43,091 bases of DNA from Syntrophomonadaceae bacterium (GTDB taxonomy: Bacteria; Bacillota; Syntrophomonadia; Syntrophomonadales; Syntrophomonadaceae): the NCBI GenBank assembly GCA_012729835.1, contig JAAYCK010000054.1:1-43091 (forward strand), in the 5' to 3' direction. The notes below the pieces were generated by a model. It ran no database searches. It had not been told where the DNA came from and worked only from the letters and a program-made list of their open reading frames with translations. Position 1 is the stretch's first letter; every line of letters begins with the position of its first letter. Shown here one piece after another: positions 8,512 to 17,483 of the stretch. Both the position numbers and the translations under genes were made by a program.

Positions 8512-9777
8512 CTACCAATACCTTTTGAATTCCTCATCTACAGTTTTCAGAGCCTCCGGGGAACCAATGGCTGATAGTGATATCTTGGCAGGCTGAAGTA
8601 TTTCTGTCGCCAGGCTATCGATCATGTTCTTTTCTATACTTAAGATCTTATCGATCACATCATCCAGGGGGATAATTTTATCATACATTAGCAGTGATTT
8701 GCCCAATCGAGTCATGCGGTTCATCACGCTTTCCATGCCCAGATAAAGACTGGACTTGATTTGCTGGCGAGTACGCGTCAGTTCTTCCTCGCTGATCCCG
8801 TTCTCGACCAATCCGGCTAACTGCCCCTGCAGTACTTCAAAGAACTGCCCGATGCGAGAAGGACCGGTACCAGCGTATATCACATAGGAACCGGTATCTG
8901 AATAGTTATTGGGATAGGAATAGATGGAATATGCCAGTCCCATTTCCTCGCGGATGGACTGGAACAAGCGCGAGCTGACCCCGCCGCCCAGGATGCTGTT
9001 CATGATATTGAGTGCATAACGACGATCATCATGGTAGGTGATGCCGGGGACTCCCAGACATATCTGTACCTGCTCGGTTTCCTTGGGGACCAGTTTGACG
9101 AAGGGGACCGCTAACTCCGGGACCTCCAAATCAATGCTGACGGAACCAGGCTGAGCCTTTTCCAAATGAGCTTCAACCGCATCCCTGACCTTGGTGGCAT
9201 CAACATTGCCAGCCACAGAGATTACGATGTTGGATGGTACGTAAAACGACTTATAAAAGGCAAAGAGCTCATCGCGTTCCGAGTTGGTGATAGTCTCCAG
9301 CGTGCCAAGGATGGGAGGACCCATCGGGCTGTGTTTCCAGATATTCTGGGCGAAGATGTCGTGCACTAGATCATCCGGTGTATCTTCATACATATTGATC
9401 TCCTCGATGATAACGCCCTTCTCGGTGCTGAAATCTTGCGGGGTTAAGGCCGAGTGAAAGAGCATATCGAAGAGGATGTCCATGGCGGAATATAAGTTTT
9501 CATCGAGCACCCGCGCATAGAGTACAGTATTTTCTTTGGAAGTGGCGGCATTAAGCTGTCCGCCCATACTTTCAAAACTGTCAGCAATATCTTTGGCGGT
9601 CCGATCAGCCGTTCCCTTGAAAAGCATATGCTCGATAAAATGGCTGGCTCCTGATAACTTCATCGTCTCGTATCGGGATCCTAAACGGATATAGATACCA
9701 ATAGCGGCTGACTTGACATAGGGTATCTCTTCGACCACCAGCTTGGCCCCGCTGGCCAGATTCCAACTATTTATCAC
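8512..9777 (-). CDS. mlpA: M16-family zinc peptidase (MlpA/YmxG type)
   Basis: A 421-residue peptidase of the M16 (pitrilysin/processing-peptidase) family. The inverted zinc motif HFIEH (HxxEH) follows GASHF near residue 50, with the distal Glu in the ENTVLYARVLDENL/EEINMYEDTPDDLVHD region. The C-terminal half carries the ILGGGVSSRLFQSIREEMGLAYSIYS signature. The position between a ylxY-like gene and dut/ymxH matches B. subtilis mlpA. The start proposed is GTG at 9775-9777, 7 bases after GGAGG; ATG at 9783 is only one base from that site. Confidence 0.93.
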   Translation of the reverse strand: MINSWNLASGAKLVVEEIPYVKSAAIGIYIRLGSRYETMKLSGASHFIEHMLFKGTADRTAKDIADSFESMGGQLNAATSKENTVLYARVLDENLYSAMDILFDMLFHSALTPQDFSTEKGVIIEEINMYEDTPDDLVHDIFAQNIWKHSPMGPPILGTLETITNSERDELFAFYKSFYVPSNIVISVAGNVDATKVRDAVEAHLEKAQPGSVSIDLEVPELAVPFVKLVPKETEQVQICLGVPGITYHDDRRYALNIMNSILGGGVSSRLFQSIREEMGLAYSIYSYPNNYSDTGSYVIYAGTGPSRIGQFFEVLQGQLAGLVENGISEEELTRTRQQIKSSLYLGMESVMNRMTRLGKSLLMYDKIIPLDDVIDKILSIEKNMIDSLATEILQPAKISLSAIGSPEALKTVDEEFKRYW

Positions 9778-9918
9778 TCTCATACCTCCATTAAAACTCC
9801 GATAAATTACTATAATAAACACTTCTCGTATGAATATCTACTATCTTAATCCACCTGTCAACAATAATCCAATAGCTCACTTAGATATTCTGTCCCTTCC
9901 GCCTTTATCCCTTGCATA

Positions 9919-11085
9919 TCAGAAAAAGCTTTTAAGCGATCCCGTAAAAAAACCCTGTCGGCTTACCTTTTTCTTTACTATAAGAGGACTGACCGCTACC
10001 AGGTTGCCATCAGTAAAAATACGTACTTCGCCTATCTGCTGACCCATTTTTAGGGGAGCTTCGCGCTGATAATCCATCCTAACCACCTTCTCGACATTCA
10101 GCTTGCTCTCCTCTCCCTGCCACAGCCTGATATCCCTGGCGGGCACTACTGATGCAAATGGCGGATCACCCCCGGCGATCGGTATCTCTTTAAAAACACT
10201 GTCCCGGTCCACTACGCTGACTAGATGGCAATCATTAAAGCCGTAATCCAACAGGCGCGCACAGTCTCCGGTACGGTCCGCCGATTTAAGAGCCACCGCT
10301 ATAAGGTGTCGCCCATTACGGGTAGCCGAGGCTACCAGGCACTTACCAGCATCGTTGGTCGTCCCGGTCTTTATGCCATTCGCACCGGGGTAAGTGTCGA
10401 GCAGCCCGTTGGTATTGGTAATTATCATCTCGCTCCGGTAACCCGGATGCTGAAAACCGGTTTTACGCGTAGATACCAGGGCAGCCAGATCGCGTTTTTC
10501 TAAAAGATAACGTCCGATCCGGGTAAGATCATAGGCTGAACTAAAGTTGTCACTGTCTGGTAACCCGGAGGGATTGGCGAAATGGGTATGGTGAGCCCCG
10601 ATAACCACCGCTTTAAGGGACATCATATGGGCAAACAGATCGATATCGCCGGCCACATGCTCAGCTAAAACCACGGAAGCATCATTGGCCGACTTAATCA
10701 GGGCGGCCTTCAGCAATTCCTTAACACTTATCTCCTGCCCCGATCGTAGCCCAATAACGTATTTAGGTGTTCTGGCCGCCTCTCGGCTGACTACAGCTAT
10801 CTCTGCTGGATCCGCATATTCTTCGGCCAATATTGCCGTCATCATCTTGGTGGTGCTGGCTACCTGCCGGGATTCATCAGCTGACCTGGACAAAATCACC
10901 TGTCCAGTCCCGGCATCTATCAGACAGTAATACCTGCAAGATAGATTCGGAGCAGCTTCAGCCCGCGCTGCTCCAGCCAGCACCACCAACATGACCGACA
11001 TTACGAAAAGAGAATATCGCCATACCCGCCGCTGGTTCCCCATACTGTCGGCGGAAGCGCTATTCAGTTTTACTGCCATGGTCAT
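9919..11085 (-). CDS. dacF: D-alanyl-D-alanine carboxypeptidase, DacF-like
   Basis: A 388-residue S11-family penicillin-binding protein that trims the terminal D-Ala from peptidoglycan peptides. A signal peptide (hydrophobic segment about residues 24-45, ending AEAAP) targets it for export. The three active-site motifs are present: STTK (SxxK), SAN (SxN) and KTGTT (KTG). A C-terminal PBP5-like beta domain and an amphipathic tail (near GFFTGSLKSFF) would attach it to the membrane. It overlaps the end of the deacetylase gene by 26 bases, suggesting coupling. Both genes act on the cell wall or spore cortex. Confidence 0.93.
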   Translation of the reverse strand: MTMAVKLNSASADSMGNQRRVWRYSLFVMSVMLVVLAGAARAEAAPNLSCRYYCLIDAGTGQVILSRSADESRQVASTTKMMTAILAEEYADPAEIAVVSREAARTPKYVIGLRSGQEISVKELLKAALIKSANDASVVLAEHVAGDIDLFAHMMSLKAVVIGAHHTHFANPSGLPDSDNFSSAYDLTRIGRYLLEKRDLAALVSTRKTGFQHPGYRSEMIITNTNGLLDTYPGANGIKTGTTNDAGKCLVASATRNGRHLIAVALKSADRTGDCARLLDYGFNDCHLVSVVDRDSVFKEIPIAGGDPPFASVVPARDIRLWQGEESKLNVEKVVRMDYQREAPLKMGQQIGEVRIFTDGNLVAVSPLIVKKKVSRQGFFTGSLKSFF

Positions 11086-11818
11086 GGTTTGTATTATCCT
11101 TACCAGCGTTGGTAATCATCTCATCGATAGTAATCATCCGGTAGCCCTCTTTCTTTAGCCCTGCTAGCATCCCTGGCAGGGCTTTGAGCGTGGGATCAGT
11201 AGGGTGCATAAGAACGATAGCATCATTGTGGACTCGTTTTAACACCCGCTGCATTATGGTCTCCGGTGCCGGGCGCTGCCAATCTATGGTGTCCGCACTC
11301 CACATGATGAACTCATAGTCCATATCTGTAACATTCTTCACCAGCTGACGATCAAATTCACCATAAGGAGACGCAAAGTAACTGGATCTTTTGCCGGTAG
11401 CCTTGTAAATAATGTCCTCAGTCTGTTTTATCTGTGCCTGGGTCTGTTCTTTTGAGAGTTGGTTGAAGTGGACATGTTTATAACCGTGATTCTGGATACT
11501 GTGACCGGCCTTGCTCATCTCCTTCAAGAGTTCGAGATGTTTTTCTGCCCATTTCCCGGTTACAAAAAAGGTTACTTTGGCATCATTCTTTTTGAACTCC
11601 TTAAGCATCGCCGGAATGAACTCCTCACCCCAATCGACATTCACGGTCAAGGCTACGACTTTTTTGCCGGTATTGCCCTGATATATAGGGCTCCCAGCCG
11701 TTGCTGGAACCCCAGCTTCATTGAAATATACGATCGAAGCAGTCAAAAAACTGCAGACTAAAAGAAACACCAGTGCTGACAGCTTGAGTACCCGGCGCGG
11801 AACGAAATAGATCCTCAC
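11060..11818 (-). CDS. ylxY: polysaccharide deacetylase-fold protein, YlxY/PdaB-like
   Basis: A 252-residue protein with an N-terminal membrane/signal segment and a NodB homology domain. Identifiable blocks are VALTVNVDWGEEFIP, FFVTGKWAEKH, HSIQNHGYKHVHF, ASPYGEF and VLMHPTDPT. The canonical TFDDG metal/catalytic motif is replaced by NVDWGE, and the usual Arg-Pro-Pro before YG is ASP, so deacetylase activity is not assured. PdaB-type spore proteins have similar variations. Its position downstream of pnp and upstream of mlpA matches B. subtilis ylxY. The start is GTG after AGGAGG. Confidence 0.88.
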   Translation of the reverse strand: MRIYFVPRRVLKLSALVFLLVCSFLTASIVYFNEAGVPATAGSPIYQGNTGKKVVALTVNVDWGEEFIPAMLKEFKKNDAKVTFFVTGKWAEKHLELLKEMSKAGHSIQNHGYKHVHFNQLSKEQTQAQIKQTEDIIYKATGKRSSYFASPYGEFDRQLVKNVTDMDYEFIMWSADTIDWQRPAPETIMQRVLKRVHNDAIVLMHPTDPTLKALPGMLAGLKKEGYRMITIDEMITNAGKDNTNHDHGSKTE

Positions 11819-12098
11819 TGCCCATCCCTCCTGTTAGCTTCATTCATTTATCCCATAAGGTAACATTCAGCCGCAACAAATATTGATATAGATTTTTATT
11901 CGATGCGGCAGTTGATTATAACTGGAAACAAATGATGAGCCAAAGGGGTTCGATAAGCGTTTGGTGTTTTAGCCATTGGTGAAGCGATATCCTGAGCCCC
12001 ATACGTTCTCAATCATTTCTTAGGCAGGATTGTAATTTTGCCCCATATACTGAATCGAGGGCATATGCTCCAGATAAAACAGAAAGGAGAGTTTAACC
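11819..12098. other. intergenic region without a recognised gene
   Basis: This 280-base stretch separates the minus-strand deacetylase gene from two plus-strand small genes. Only the ribosome binding sites at either edge are clear. TATACT near 12044 might be a -10 element for the plus-strand genes, but no good -35 precedes it. No ORF with a ribosome binding site, repeat or hairpin of note was seen. Confidence 0.5.
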
Positions 12099-12251
12099 AT
12101 GGGATTAGTGACCAGAACAGCTGATGCAGTAAGTTTTAGCCTTCAGATACTGGTCCTCCTGCTCCTGGGGCTTATCTTCATTATCGCTCCCGGACTGGCT
12201 ATGAGCCTCGGCGTAGGGATATTCAGGTTTAAAACAGCACTAGTCTGCTAA
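12099..12251 (+). CDS. 50-residue single-helix membrane peptide
   Basis: A short ORF of 50 codons with a strong ribosome binding site, AGAAAGGAGA, 7-8 bases before ATG. The product has one hydrophobic helix of about 20 residues (LQILVLLLLGLIFIIAPGLA) followed by a short tail ending ALVC. No family is recognised. It lies 61 bases upstream of a DUF4405-like membrane protein gene on the same strand and may form a two-gene unit with it. Confidence 0.6.
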   Translation: MGLVTRTADAVSFSLQILVLLLLGLIFIIAPGLAMSLGVGIFRFKTALVC

Positions 12252-12312
12252 GGGCAGAGTTCTTACCGGTTAGTTTGAAATAAATCTTTATTAAGAAATG
12301 AGGCGTGGCAAC

Positions 12313-12648
12313 ATGAAAAACAAAGGAAAGATAAACCTGGTGCTAGACTTTGTAATGTTCCTAGCTATGCTGGGACTGTTCTTTATTAAAGGAGAATCTC
12401 ACGAGACCCTGGCTTATTCTCTGGGCGGCCTGTTGATTCTCCATATCGTATTGCACTGGCAGCAGATAAAGGTGATGTATCGGCAATTGCTGCCGGAAAC
12501 CAGCCATAGGGTGGTAGGCGGCGCAGTCATGGCCGTTTTAATCGCTGCGATCCTGACCATGCCCATGTACCTGCCCGCTGCTAGAGAAAGGAACCACGGA
12601 AAACACGGTCCGCCTCCTGGCAACTATGAGCACTTCGACCGGGATTAG
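12313..12648 (+). CDS. DUF4405-like small membrane protein (possible heme protein)
   Basis: A 111-residue protein with three predicted membrane helices. Histidines lie within or near the helices (GESHETL, ILHIVLHW). This resembles DUF4405/cytochrome b-like proteins, in which such histidines bind heme. The C-terminus is hydrophilic with HGKHGPPPG. ATG at 12313 follows TGAGG with about 9 bases of spacing; an ATG 5 codons upstream lacks a ribosome binding site. Function is unknown. It is convergent with pnp and shares a palindromic terminator with it. Confidence 0.65.
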   Translation: MKNKGKINLVLDFVMFLAMLGLFFIKGESHETLAYSLGGLLILHIVLHWQQIKVMYRQLLPETSHRVVGGAVMAVLIAAILTMPMYLPAARERNHGKHGPPPGNYEHFDRD

Positions 12649-12705
12649 GTTGAAAGTAGGCACCGGGAAGGTTCATATGCCTGGTCTGAGCCAGAAAACA
12701 CAAAT

Positions 12706-12725
12706 AAACCGAGTTAACTCGGTTT
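12706..12725. terminator. palindromic bidirectional terminator
   Basis: AAACCGAG-TTAA-CTCGGTTT is a perfect 20-base palindrome between the convergent DUF4405-like gene and pnp. The T-rich sequence after it is modest on both sides, so efficiency is uncertain. Confidence 0.65.
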
Positions 12726-12744
12726 ACTTGGTTTTCTGATTATT

Positions 12745-14856
12745 CTATTCTGCCGATTTGTTGGCTCTAAGAACAGCTTTGCGGGACAAGTTTACCCGAC
12801 CCTGGCGATCGATCTCGGTTACCTTAACCGTAATCTTGTCACCAATATTGACCACGTCAGTCACCTTGTCAACGCGTTCTTCTGCTAGCTGCGAGATATG
12901 GACCATGCCTTCCTTGCCAGAAGAACCCAGCACGCCGGGGATTATCTCCACAAATGCGCCAAAGTCCATGATGCGTTTTACTGTTCCATCGTAGACCTTG
13001 CCTACTTCTACCTCAGCAACGATAGCTTCGACCAGAGCTTTGGCCTTCAAAGCTGCTTCCTGGTCAGTAGCCATTATGAACAGGCTGCCATCATCCTCGA
13101 TGTCGATTTTAGCGCCGGTCTCGTCCACGATCTTGTGGATGACCTTGCCGCCGGGGCCGATGACCTCACGGATCTTATCGGGATGGATCTGCATCCTGAT
13201 CAGGCGCGGGGCAAAAGGCGACATCTCGGTATTGGGCTGGCTGATAGCTTCATTCATCTTGCCCATGATAAACATACGGCCTTCACGAGCCTGCTTGAGA
13301 GCAGCCGCGACGATCTCCCGGGTAACACCGGTGATCTTGATATCCATCTGCAAAGCAGTTACGCCCTTTTCGGTGCCGGCTAGTTTGAAGTCCATGTCGC
13401 CCAGAGCGTCTTCGATACCCTGTATATCGCTCAGGATTGCGAACTTATCCTCCGCAGTGACCAGACCCATGGCTATTCCTGCGACTGGAGCCTTGATCGG
13501 TACGCCAGCATGCATCAGCGACATGGAACTGCCGCAAACACTGCCCATGGAACTGGAGCCGTTGGATTCCAGAACCTCTGATACCACTCGGATGGTGTAG
13601 GGGAATTCTTCTTCGGACGGCAGTACGGCCAGCAGGGCTCTCTCCGCCAGGGCGCCATGCCCGATTTCTCTACGTCCCGGTCCGCGCATCGGTTTGATCT
13701 CACCGGTGCTGTATGGCGGGAAGTTGTATTGATGGATGTAGCGCTTATGATCGGCTCTGCCCAACCCATCCAAGAATTGTTCTTCACTGGCGGCACCCAA
13801 AGTGGTAACAGACAATACCTGAGTCTGACCACGGGTAAAGAGTCCAGTGCCATGGGGACGGGGAAGGAAGCCAACCTCGCAAGTGATCGGCCTTATTTCT
13901 GTGAGTTCGCGGCCGTCTACACGGTCCCCGTCCTCCAGAATCATGCGGCGAACAGTCTCTTTCATCAGCTTGTCAACCAGGGAACCGATACTCTTGGCAT
14001 CATCCGGGTAGACCTCGGCAAAATGGGTCAGGATATCTTCTTTGGCCTGATCCATCTGGGTCTCACGGGATTTCTTATCAGGGTTGCGGACAGCCTGTTC
14101 CAAAATAGGTATAGAGTATTCGCGTACTGCTGCCTCAATGGCTTCGTCCATAACCTTGACCACAACCTCGGTCTTGGGCTTGCCTAATTCAGCAATTATG
14201 GGTTCCTGGAAGGCTACCAGTTTCTTAATCTCTTCGTGAGCGAAGAATACCGCTTCCAGCATCATTTGTTCAGGAACTTCATTGGCATGACCTTCAACCA
14301 TCATTATGGCTTCCTTGGTTCCGGCTACCACCATATGCAGATCGCTCTTCTCTTCTTCTTCAATGGTGGGATTGATGATAAGTTGTCCATCGACCAGTCC
14401 GACGATAACAGCGGCGATGGGTCCGGCGAATGGAATATCTGATACACCCAGAGCCAAAGATGCGCCGATAGCAGCAGTAACATCGGGTGGATTGTTCTTA
14501 TCCACTGACATTATGGTGGCCACTACATGGATGTCGTTACGGAAGCCCTTGGGGAACAACGGTCTGAGCGGACGGTCGATCTGTCTGGCAGATAAAGTGG
14601 CCAGTTCAGTTGCCCGGCCTTCACGTTTGATAAAGCCGCCCGGTATCTTACCAATGGCATATTGTTTTTCTTCATAGTCGATGGTCAGCGGGAAGAAATC
14701 TATCCCTTCGCGGGGTCCCTTGGACGCAACCGCCGTTACAAGAACCACAGTATCACCATATCTTACTACAGCAGCTCCATTAGCCTGTTTGGCTACCTGC
14801 CCGATTTCCACAATCAGCGGGCGGCCGGCGATTTCGGTTTCATACTTGTGTAGTAT
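12745..14856 (-). CDS. pnp: polynucleotide phosphorylase, apparent AUA start
   Basis: A 703-residue PNPase that degrades RNA 3'-5' phosphorolytically and forms a trimer in the degradosome-like machinery. Two RNase PH cores are joined by a helical segment. The active-core motifs include [21 protein letters not shown] and [21 protein letters not shown] domain ([19 protein letters not shown]) and an S1 domain ([15 protein letters not shown]) close the protein. The family-conserved N-terminus [18 protein letters not shown] extends upstream of the first GTG. The only codon suitably placed after the ribosome binding site AGGAGGAGG is ATA at 14854-14856, with no in-frame ATG, GTG or TTG there. It follows rpsO. 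Confidence 0.95.
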   Translation of the reverse strand: MLHKYETEIAGRPLIVEIGQVAKQANGAAVVRYGDTVVLVTAVASKGPREGIDFFPLTIDYEEKQYAIGKIPGGFIKREGRATELATLSARQIDRPLRPLFPKGFRNDIHVVATIMSVDKNNPPDVTAAIGASLALGVSDIPFAGPIAAVIVGLVDGQLIINPTIEEEEKSDLHMVVAGTKEAIMMVEGHANEVPEQMMLEAVFFAHEEIKKLVAFQEPIIAELGKPKTEVVVKVMDEAIEAAVREYSIPILEQAVRNPDKKSRETQMDQAKEDILTHFAEVYPDDAKSIGSLVDKLMKETVRRMILEDGDRVDGRELTEIRPITCEVGFLPRPHGTGLFTRGQTQVLSVTTLGAASEEQFLDGLGRADHKRYIHQYNFPPYSTGEIKPMRGPGRREIGHGALAERALLAVLPSEEEFPYTIRVVSEVLESNGSSSMGSVCGSSMSLMHAGVPIKAPVAGIAMGLVTAEDKFAILSDIQGIEDALGDMDFKLAGTEKGVTALQMDIKITGVTREIVAAALKQAREGRMFIMGKMNEAISQPNTEMSPFAPRLIRMQIHPDKIREVIGPGGKVIHKIVDETGAKIDIEDDGSLFIMATDQEAALKAKALVEAIVAEVEVGKVYDGTVKRIMDFGAFVEIIPGVLGSSGKEGMVHISQLAEERVDKVTDVVNIGDKITVKVTEIDRQGRVNLSRKAVLRANKSAE

Positions 14857-14947
14857 ATCAACCTCCTCCTTTCGTTTGTTATAATGTAGCCCCAGCTCAG
14901 GAGAAACCTGATCCGGAACCCGGTTTCATTAGCTTTTAGATAAAAGG

Positions 14948-14970
14948 AAAGAGCGGCTTTTCCGCTCTTT
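14948..14970 (-). terminator. hairpin between rpsO and pnp
   Basis: AAAGAGCGG and CCGCTCTTT form a 9-bp stem with a 5-base loop (cttt t) that begins within the rpsO stop codon. On the minus strand it is followed by CCTTTTAT. It may be a partial terminator or an mRNA processing/stability hairpin. In E. coli the rpsO-pnp gap also holds such structures. Confidence 0.65.
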
Positions 14971-15238
14971 ACCTGCGCAGACCCAATCGGGTCACAATAC
15001 TGCGATAGCGATCAAAATCGTTATTCTTGAGATAATCCAAGAGCGATCTCCTGGCGCCAACCATTTTCAGCAGACCTCTACGGGAGTGATGATCCTTCTT
15101 GTTTATCTTGAGATGCTCGTTGAGATAGTTAATTCTTTCAGTAAGTATAGCTATCTGTACTTCAGGAGACCCAGTATCGTTTTCATGAATCTGAAAAGAC
15201 TTAATAAGCTCCTGCTTTCTATCTGGACTTAATGCCAA
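14969..15238 (-). CDS. rpsO: 30S ribosomal protein S15
   Basis: An 89-residue S15, exactly the usual length. [19 protein letters not shown], the [21 protein letters not shown] block and the C-terminal [12 protein letters not shown] are all family-typical. S15 binds 16S rRNA early in platform assembly. The start is TTG (15236-15238), 7 bases after AAGGAGGT. An upstream in-frame ATG would include the ribosome binding site. The gene has a ~390-base upstream gap, long enough for a leader in which S15 could regulate itself. Confidence 0.97.
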   Translation of the reverse strand: MALSPDRKQELIKSFQIHENDTGSPEVQIAILTERINYLNEHLKINKKDHHSRRGLLKMVGARRSLLDYLKNNDFDRYRSIVTRLGLRR

Positions 15239-15322
15239 GTGTTTCACCTCCTTCATACATAATCGCCATGAACCAAGAATAGCGCCGGTGAAAGTCGCTA
15301 ACCCTAGCCCAAGGTTAAGCTC

Positions 15323-15440
15323 AGGCCGACGACAAGAGCCAATCTCTGCGTTGTTTGGGAAATCCGCTCAATCAACGTACGCAAGTACGCCTCAATCGCA
15401 GCTTTCCCGCACGCCTTGACCTAACTCTTGTCGTCGCCCT
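15323..15440. repeat. 118-bp MITE/REP-like palindromic element
   Basis: Terminal inverted repeats CGACGACAAGAG (15327-15338) and CTCTTGTCGTCG (15425-15436) are perfect over 12 bases and extend to 16 with one mismatch. The interior is also self-complementary: GGGAAA...TTTCCC and a central palindrome CGTACGCAAGTACG. The whole unit could fold as one long imperfect hairpin. It has no coding capacity and sits between ribF and rpsO, in the presumed rpsO leader or promoter region. It is probably one copy of a dispersed non-autonomous element. Confidence 0.75.
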
Positions 15441-15516
15441 GGGCCCCATGTTACCAGCTGTTGTATCATCAAGCTGCCGGAAGATCGTGCCGCTCGTACG
15501 TCTCCGGCGCCCCACT

Positions 15517-15552
15517 GGTCTTAGACTCTTTGTTCATAAGTCTTGCCAGACC
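15517..15552 (-). promoter_or_regulatory. nested hairpin upstream of rpsO
   Basis: AGACC/GGTCT (15548-15552 with 15517-15521) and AGTCT/AGACT (15539-15543 with 15523-15527) form two stacked 5-bp stems separated by an asymmetric internal loop. The position ~280-310 bases upstream of the rpsO start would place it early in a long leader, but no convincing promoter was found to fix the transcript end. A role in S15 autoregulation is speculative. Confidence 0.35.
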
Positions 15553-15628
15553 GGCATTCCTTATACCTAAAACCGGAAATAACCAACGTAAATTCTAGCA
15601 TAAGACCACATGAATGTAAACTTTTCAA

Positions 15629-16552
15629 CTAATCTTCCTCAATCACACTCTGGCGGTCAAGTGATATTTGCGTCATCAATTCTTCAATTCCGGCAAATTT
15701 CTTTTCGTCTCTTATCTTGCGTCGGAAGAAAATACGCAGCTGTTTTCCATAAAGATCACCCTCGAAGTCAATGAGATGGGCCTCCACGCAGATGGGATAA
15801 TCGGCATGAAAGGTCGGTTTGTTGCCAATATTAATGGCCGATTTGTATATCTTGCCCGCCACCTCAGCCCGCGCCGAATACACACCGCGATTAGGTATGC
15901 TGAGGTCAGCAGGAACCGCCAGGTTGGCGGTGGGAAAACCAATAGTCTTGCCGCGCTGCTCACCCTGTACCACTATCCCTTCAATCATCGGGTAATACCC
16001 CAGGAGTTTGCCGGCTGAATCGATCCGGCCTTCTTCTAAATAAGAACGGATAAGGCTACTGGATACCAGTTCTCCATCTACCTCGACCGGCGGGATTATT
16101 CTCACTCCGAAACCGTATTCATTGCCCAATTCCTCAAGTATTTCCGGCGTTCCTGCGCCTTTATGGCCGAAGGTATAGTTAAAACCGACATAGACCTGGC
16201 GGACTGCCAATTTGTCCACCAGGAAGTTCTCAACAAACTGACGGGGTGAAGTCCGTGCCATTTCTGCGGTAAAGGAATTATATATCAGGATATCCAGACC
16301 CGATTCTCTGAGTAGTTCAGCTTTTCTCTCAGCTGTCACCAGCAGATTAGGAGCTCGTTCGGGAGCTAGTACTCGGGAAGGGTGCGGCTCAAAAATAAAA
16401 GCTCCGGCCAGTCCTCCCTCGCTGTGAGCCTGGGCTACCAGTTCACGAATCAACTTCTGATGTCCCAGATGGACACCGTCAAAATTCCCCAGGGCTAGAT
16501 ATAACGAACGGCCATCTGCTATGTAGTTTTCAACCTCTCTTATTACCTGCAT
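15629..16552 (-). CDS. ribF: bifunctional riboflavin kinase / FAD synthetase
   Basis: A 307-residue bifunctional enzyme that phosphorylates riboflavin to FMN and adenylates FMN to FAD. The N-terminal adenylyltransferase domain has GNFDGVHLGHQ and EILEELGNEYGFGVRIIPPV. The SSSLIRSYLEEG segment is its KMSKS-like equivalent. The C-terminal kinase domain has GKTIGFPTANL and the NIGNKPTF block. Length is normal. It follows truB after ~17 bases, as in B. subtilis. Confidence 0.97.
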   Translation of the reverse strand: MQVIREVENYIADGRSLYLALGNFDGVHLGHQKLIRELVAQAHSEGGLAGAFIFEPHPSRVLAPERAPNLLVTAERKAELLRESGLDILIYNSFTAEMARTSPRQFVENFLVDKLAVRQVYVGFNYTFGHKGAGTPEILEELGNEYGFGVRIIPPVEVDGELVSSSLIRSYLEEGRIDSAGKLLGYYPMIEGIVVQGEQRGKTIGFPTANLAVPADLSIPNRGVYSARAEVAGKIYKSAINIGNKPTFHADYPICVEAHLIDFEGDLYGKQLRIFFRRKIRDEKKFAGIEELMTQISLDRQSVIEED

Positions 16553-16568
16553 TACTATGACTCCTTGC

Positions 16569-17483
16569 CTATGTATTGGAATCCGATAAGCTCCCGGCCA
16601 AAACCCGGATCGGTTTTAATACGGCTTCCACCCCATTATCTTCGACATTACCGATCCCTATCATGGTCAATTGTGGTGAATATATCCGAACCTGCCTGGT
16701 GATAATAGCCCCTGACCAGGGAATCCATCCACCGTGGGAAATAGTCCTGGTTTCAGTCGGATCACTAAGATAAACTGCAGCGAAATTAGTCAAAGGATAA
16801 TCGAGGGGCAGCAGTTCTTCCGGCCTCAGTCCCCGGCTCATGATATCGTCCAAGTGACTGGCTTTATCTAGTGGAAACGCACCAGAATGTGTACGAACCA
16901 GTTCCGACATATAGGCTCCGGTTCCCAGCTGATTCCCGATATCATGGCACAAGGTCCTCACATAGGTACCCCGGGAACATACCACGCGGATTCTTGCCTG
17001 CTGGGTCCTATCTGATTTTTTAAGATCCAGTAGTTCCAATTCTATTATCTCTGCCGGGCGGGGTGTTCTCTCGACCTCGATTCCCTGCCTCGCCAGTTCA
17101 TAAAGCCTTTGACCCTGATGATGTACTGCGGAATACATGGGGGGGATCTGTTCTATGATCCCGGTAAATCGCTGCAGGGTCTGCAGCATTTCCTCTTCCG
17201 TAACCAAACGATCATTGATAGGTTTGATCGTCCCCCAGGCATCCTGGGTATCTGAGCTGCTCCCCAGTTGCATGGTTGCGAGGTAGGACTTGCTCTCTTC
17301 TTCCAGGAAGCTCAGCAGACGGGTAGCATCCCCGACTGCCAGGGGCAAAACTCCACTGGCCATGGGATCCAGAGTCCCCAGGTGTCCGATTTTAGTCTTA
17401 CGGGGTAAGACCTTTCTTATCTTGCGGATGACATCGAACGATGTCATTCCGGTTGGTTTATCAATATTGATAAAGCCGTGCAA
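16569..17483 (-). CDS. truB: tRNA pseudouridine-55 synthase
   Basis: A 304-residue enzyme that makes pseudouridine at position 55 of the tRNA T-loop. The catalytic Asp lies in GHLGTLDPMASGVLP near residue 40. The IPPMYSAVHHQGQRLYELAR and CSRGTYVRTLCHDIG motifs follow, then a C-terminal PUA-like domain. The start is TTG (17481-17483), directly after the nrnA TGA stop. The ribosome binding site AAGGACGTGAT lies within the end of nrnA, so the two are coupled. Confidence 0.96.
   Translation of the reverse strand: MHGFINIDKPTGMTSFDVIRKIRKVLPRKTKIGHLGTLDPMASGVLPLAVGDATRLLSFLEEESKSYLATMQLGSSSDTQDAWGTIKPINDRLVTEEEMLQTLQRFTGIIEQIPPMYSAVHHQGQRLYELARQGIEVERTPRPAEIIELELLDLKKSDRTQQARIRVVCSRGTYVRTLCHDIGNQLGTGAYMSELVRTHSGAFPLDKASHLDDIMSRGLRPEELLPLDYPLTNFAAVYLSDPTETRTISHGGWIPWSGAIITRQVRIYSPQLTMIGIGNVEDNGVEAVLKPIRVLAGSLSDSNT

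Noticed and set aside
12998-13600. 200-codon plus-strand open frame opposite pnp
   Set aside because: It is antisense to strongly conserved PNPase sequence, has no ribosome binding site and shows Ser/Ile/Ala-rich shadow composition.
13657-14187. 176-codon plus-strand open frame opposite pnp
   Set aside because: Shadow of the PNPase coding frame; no supporting ribosome binding site or family motif.
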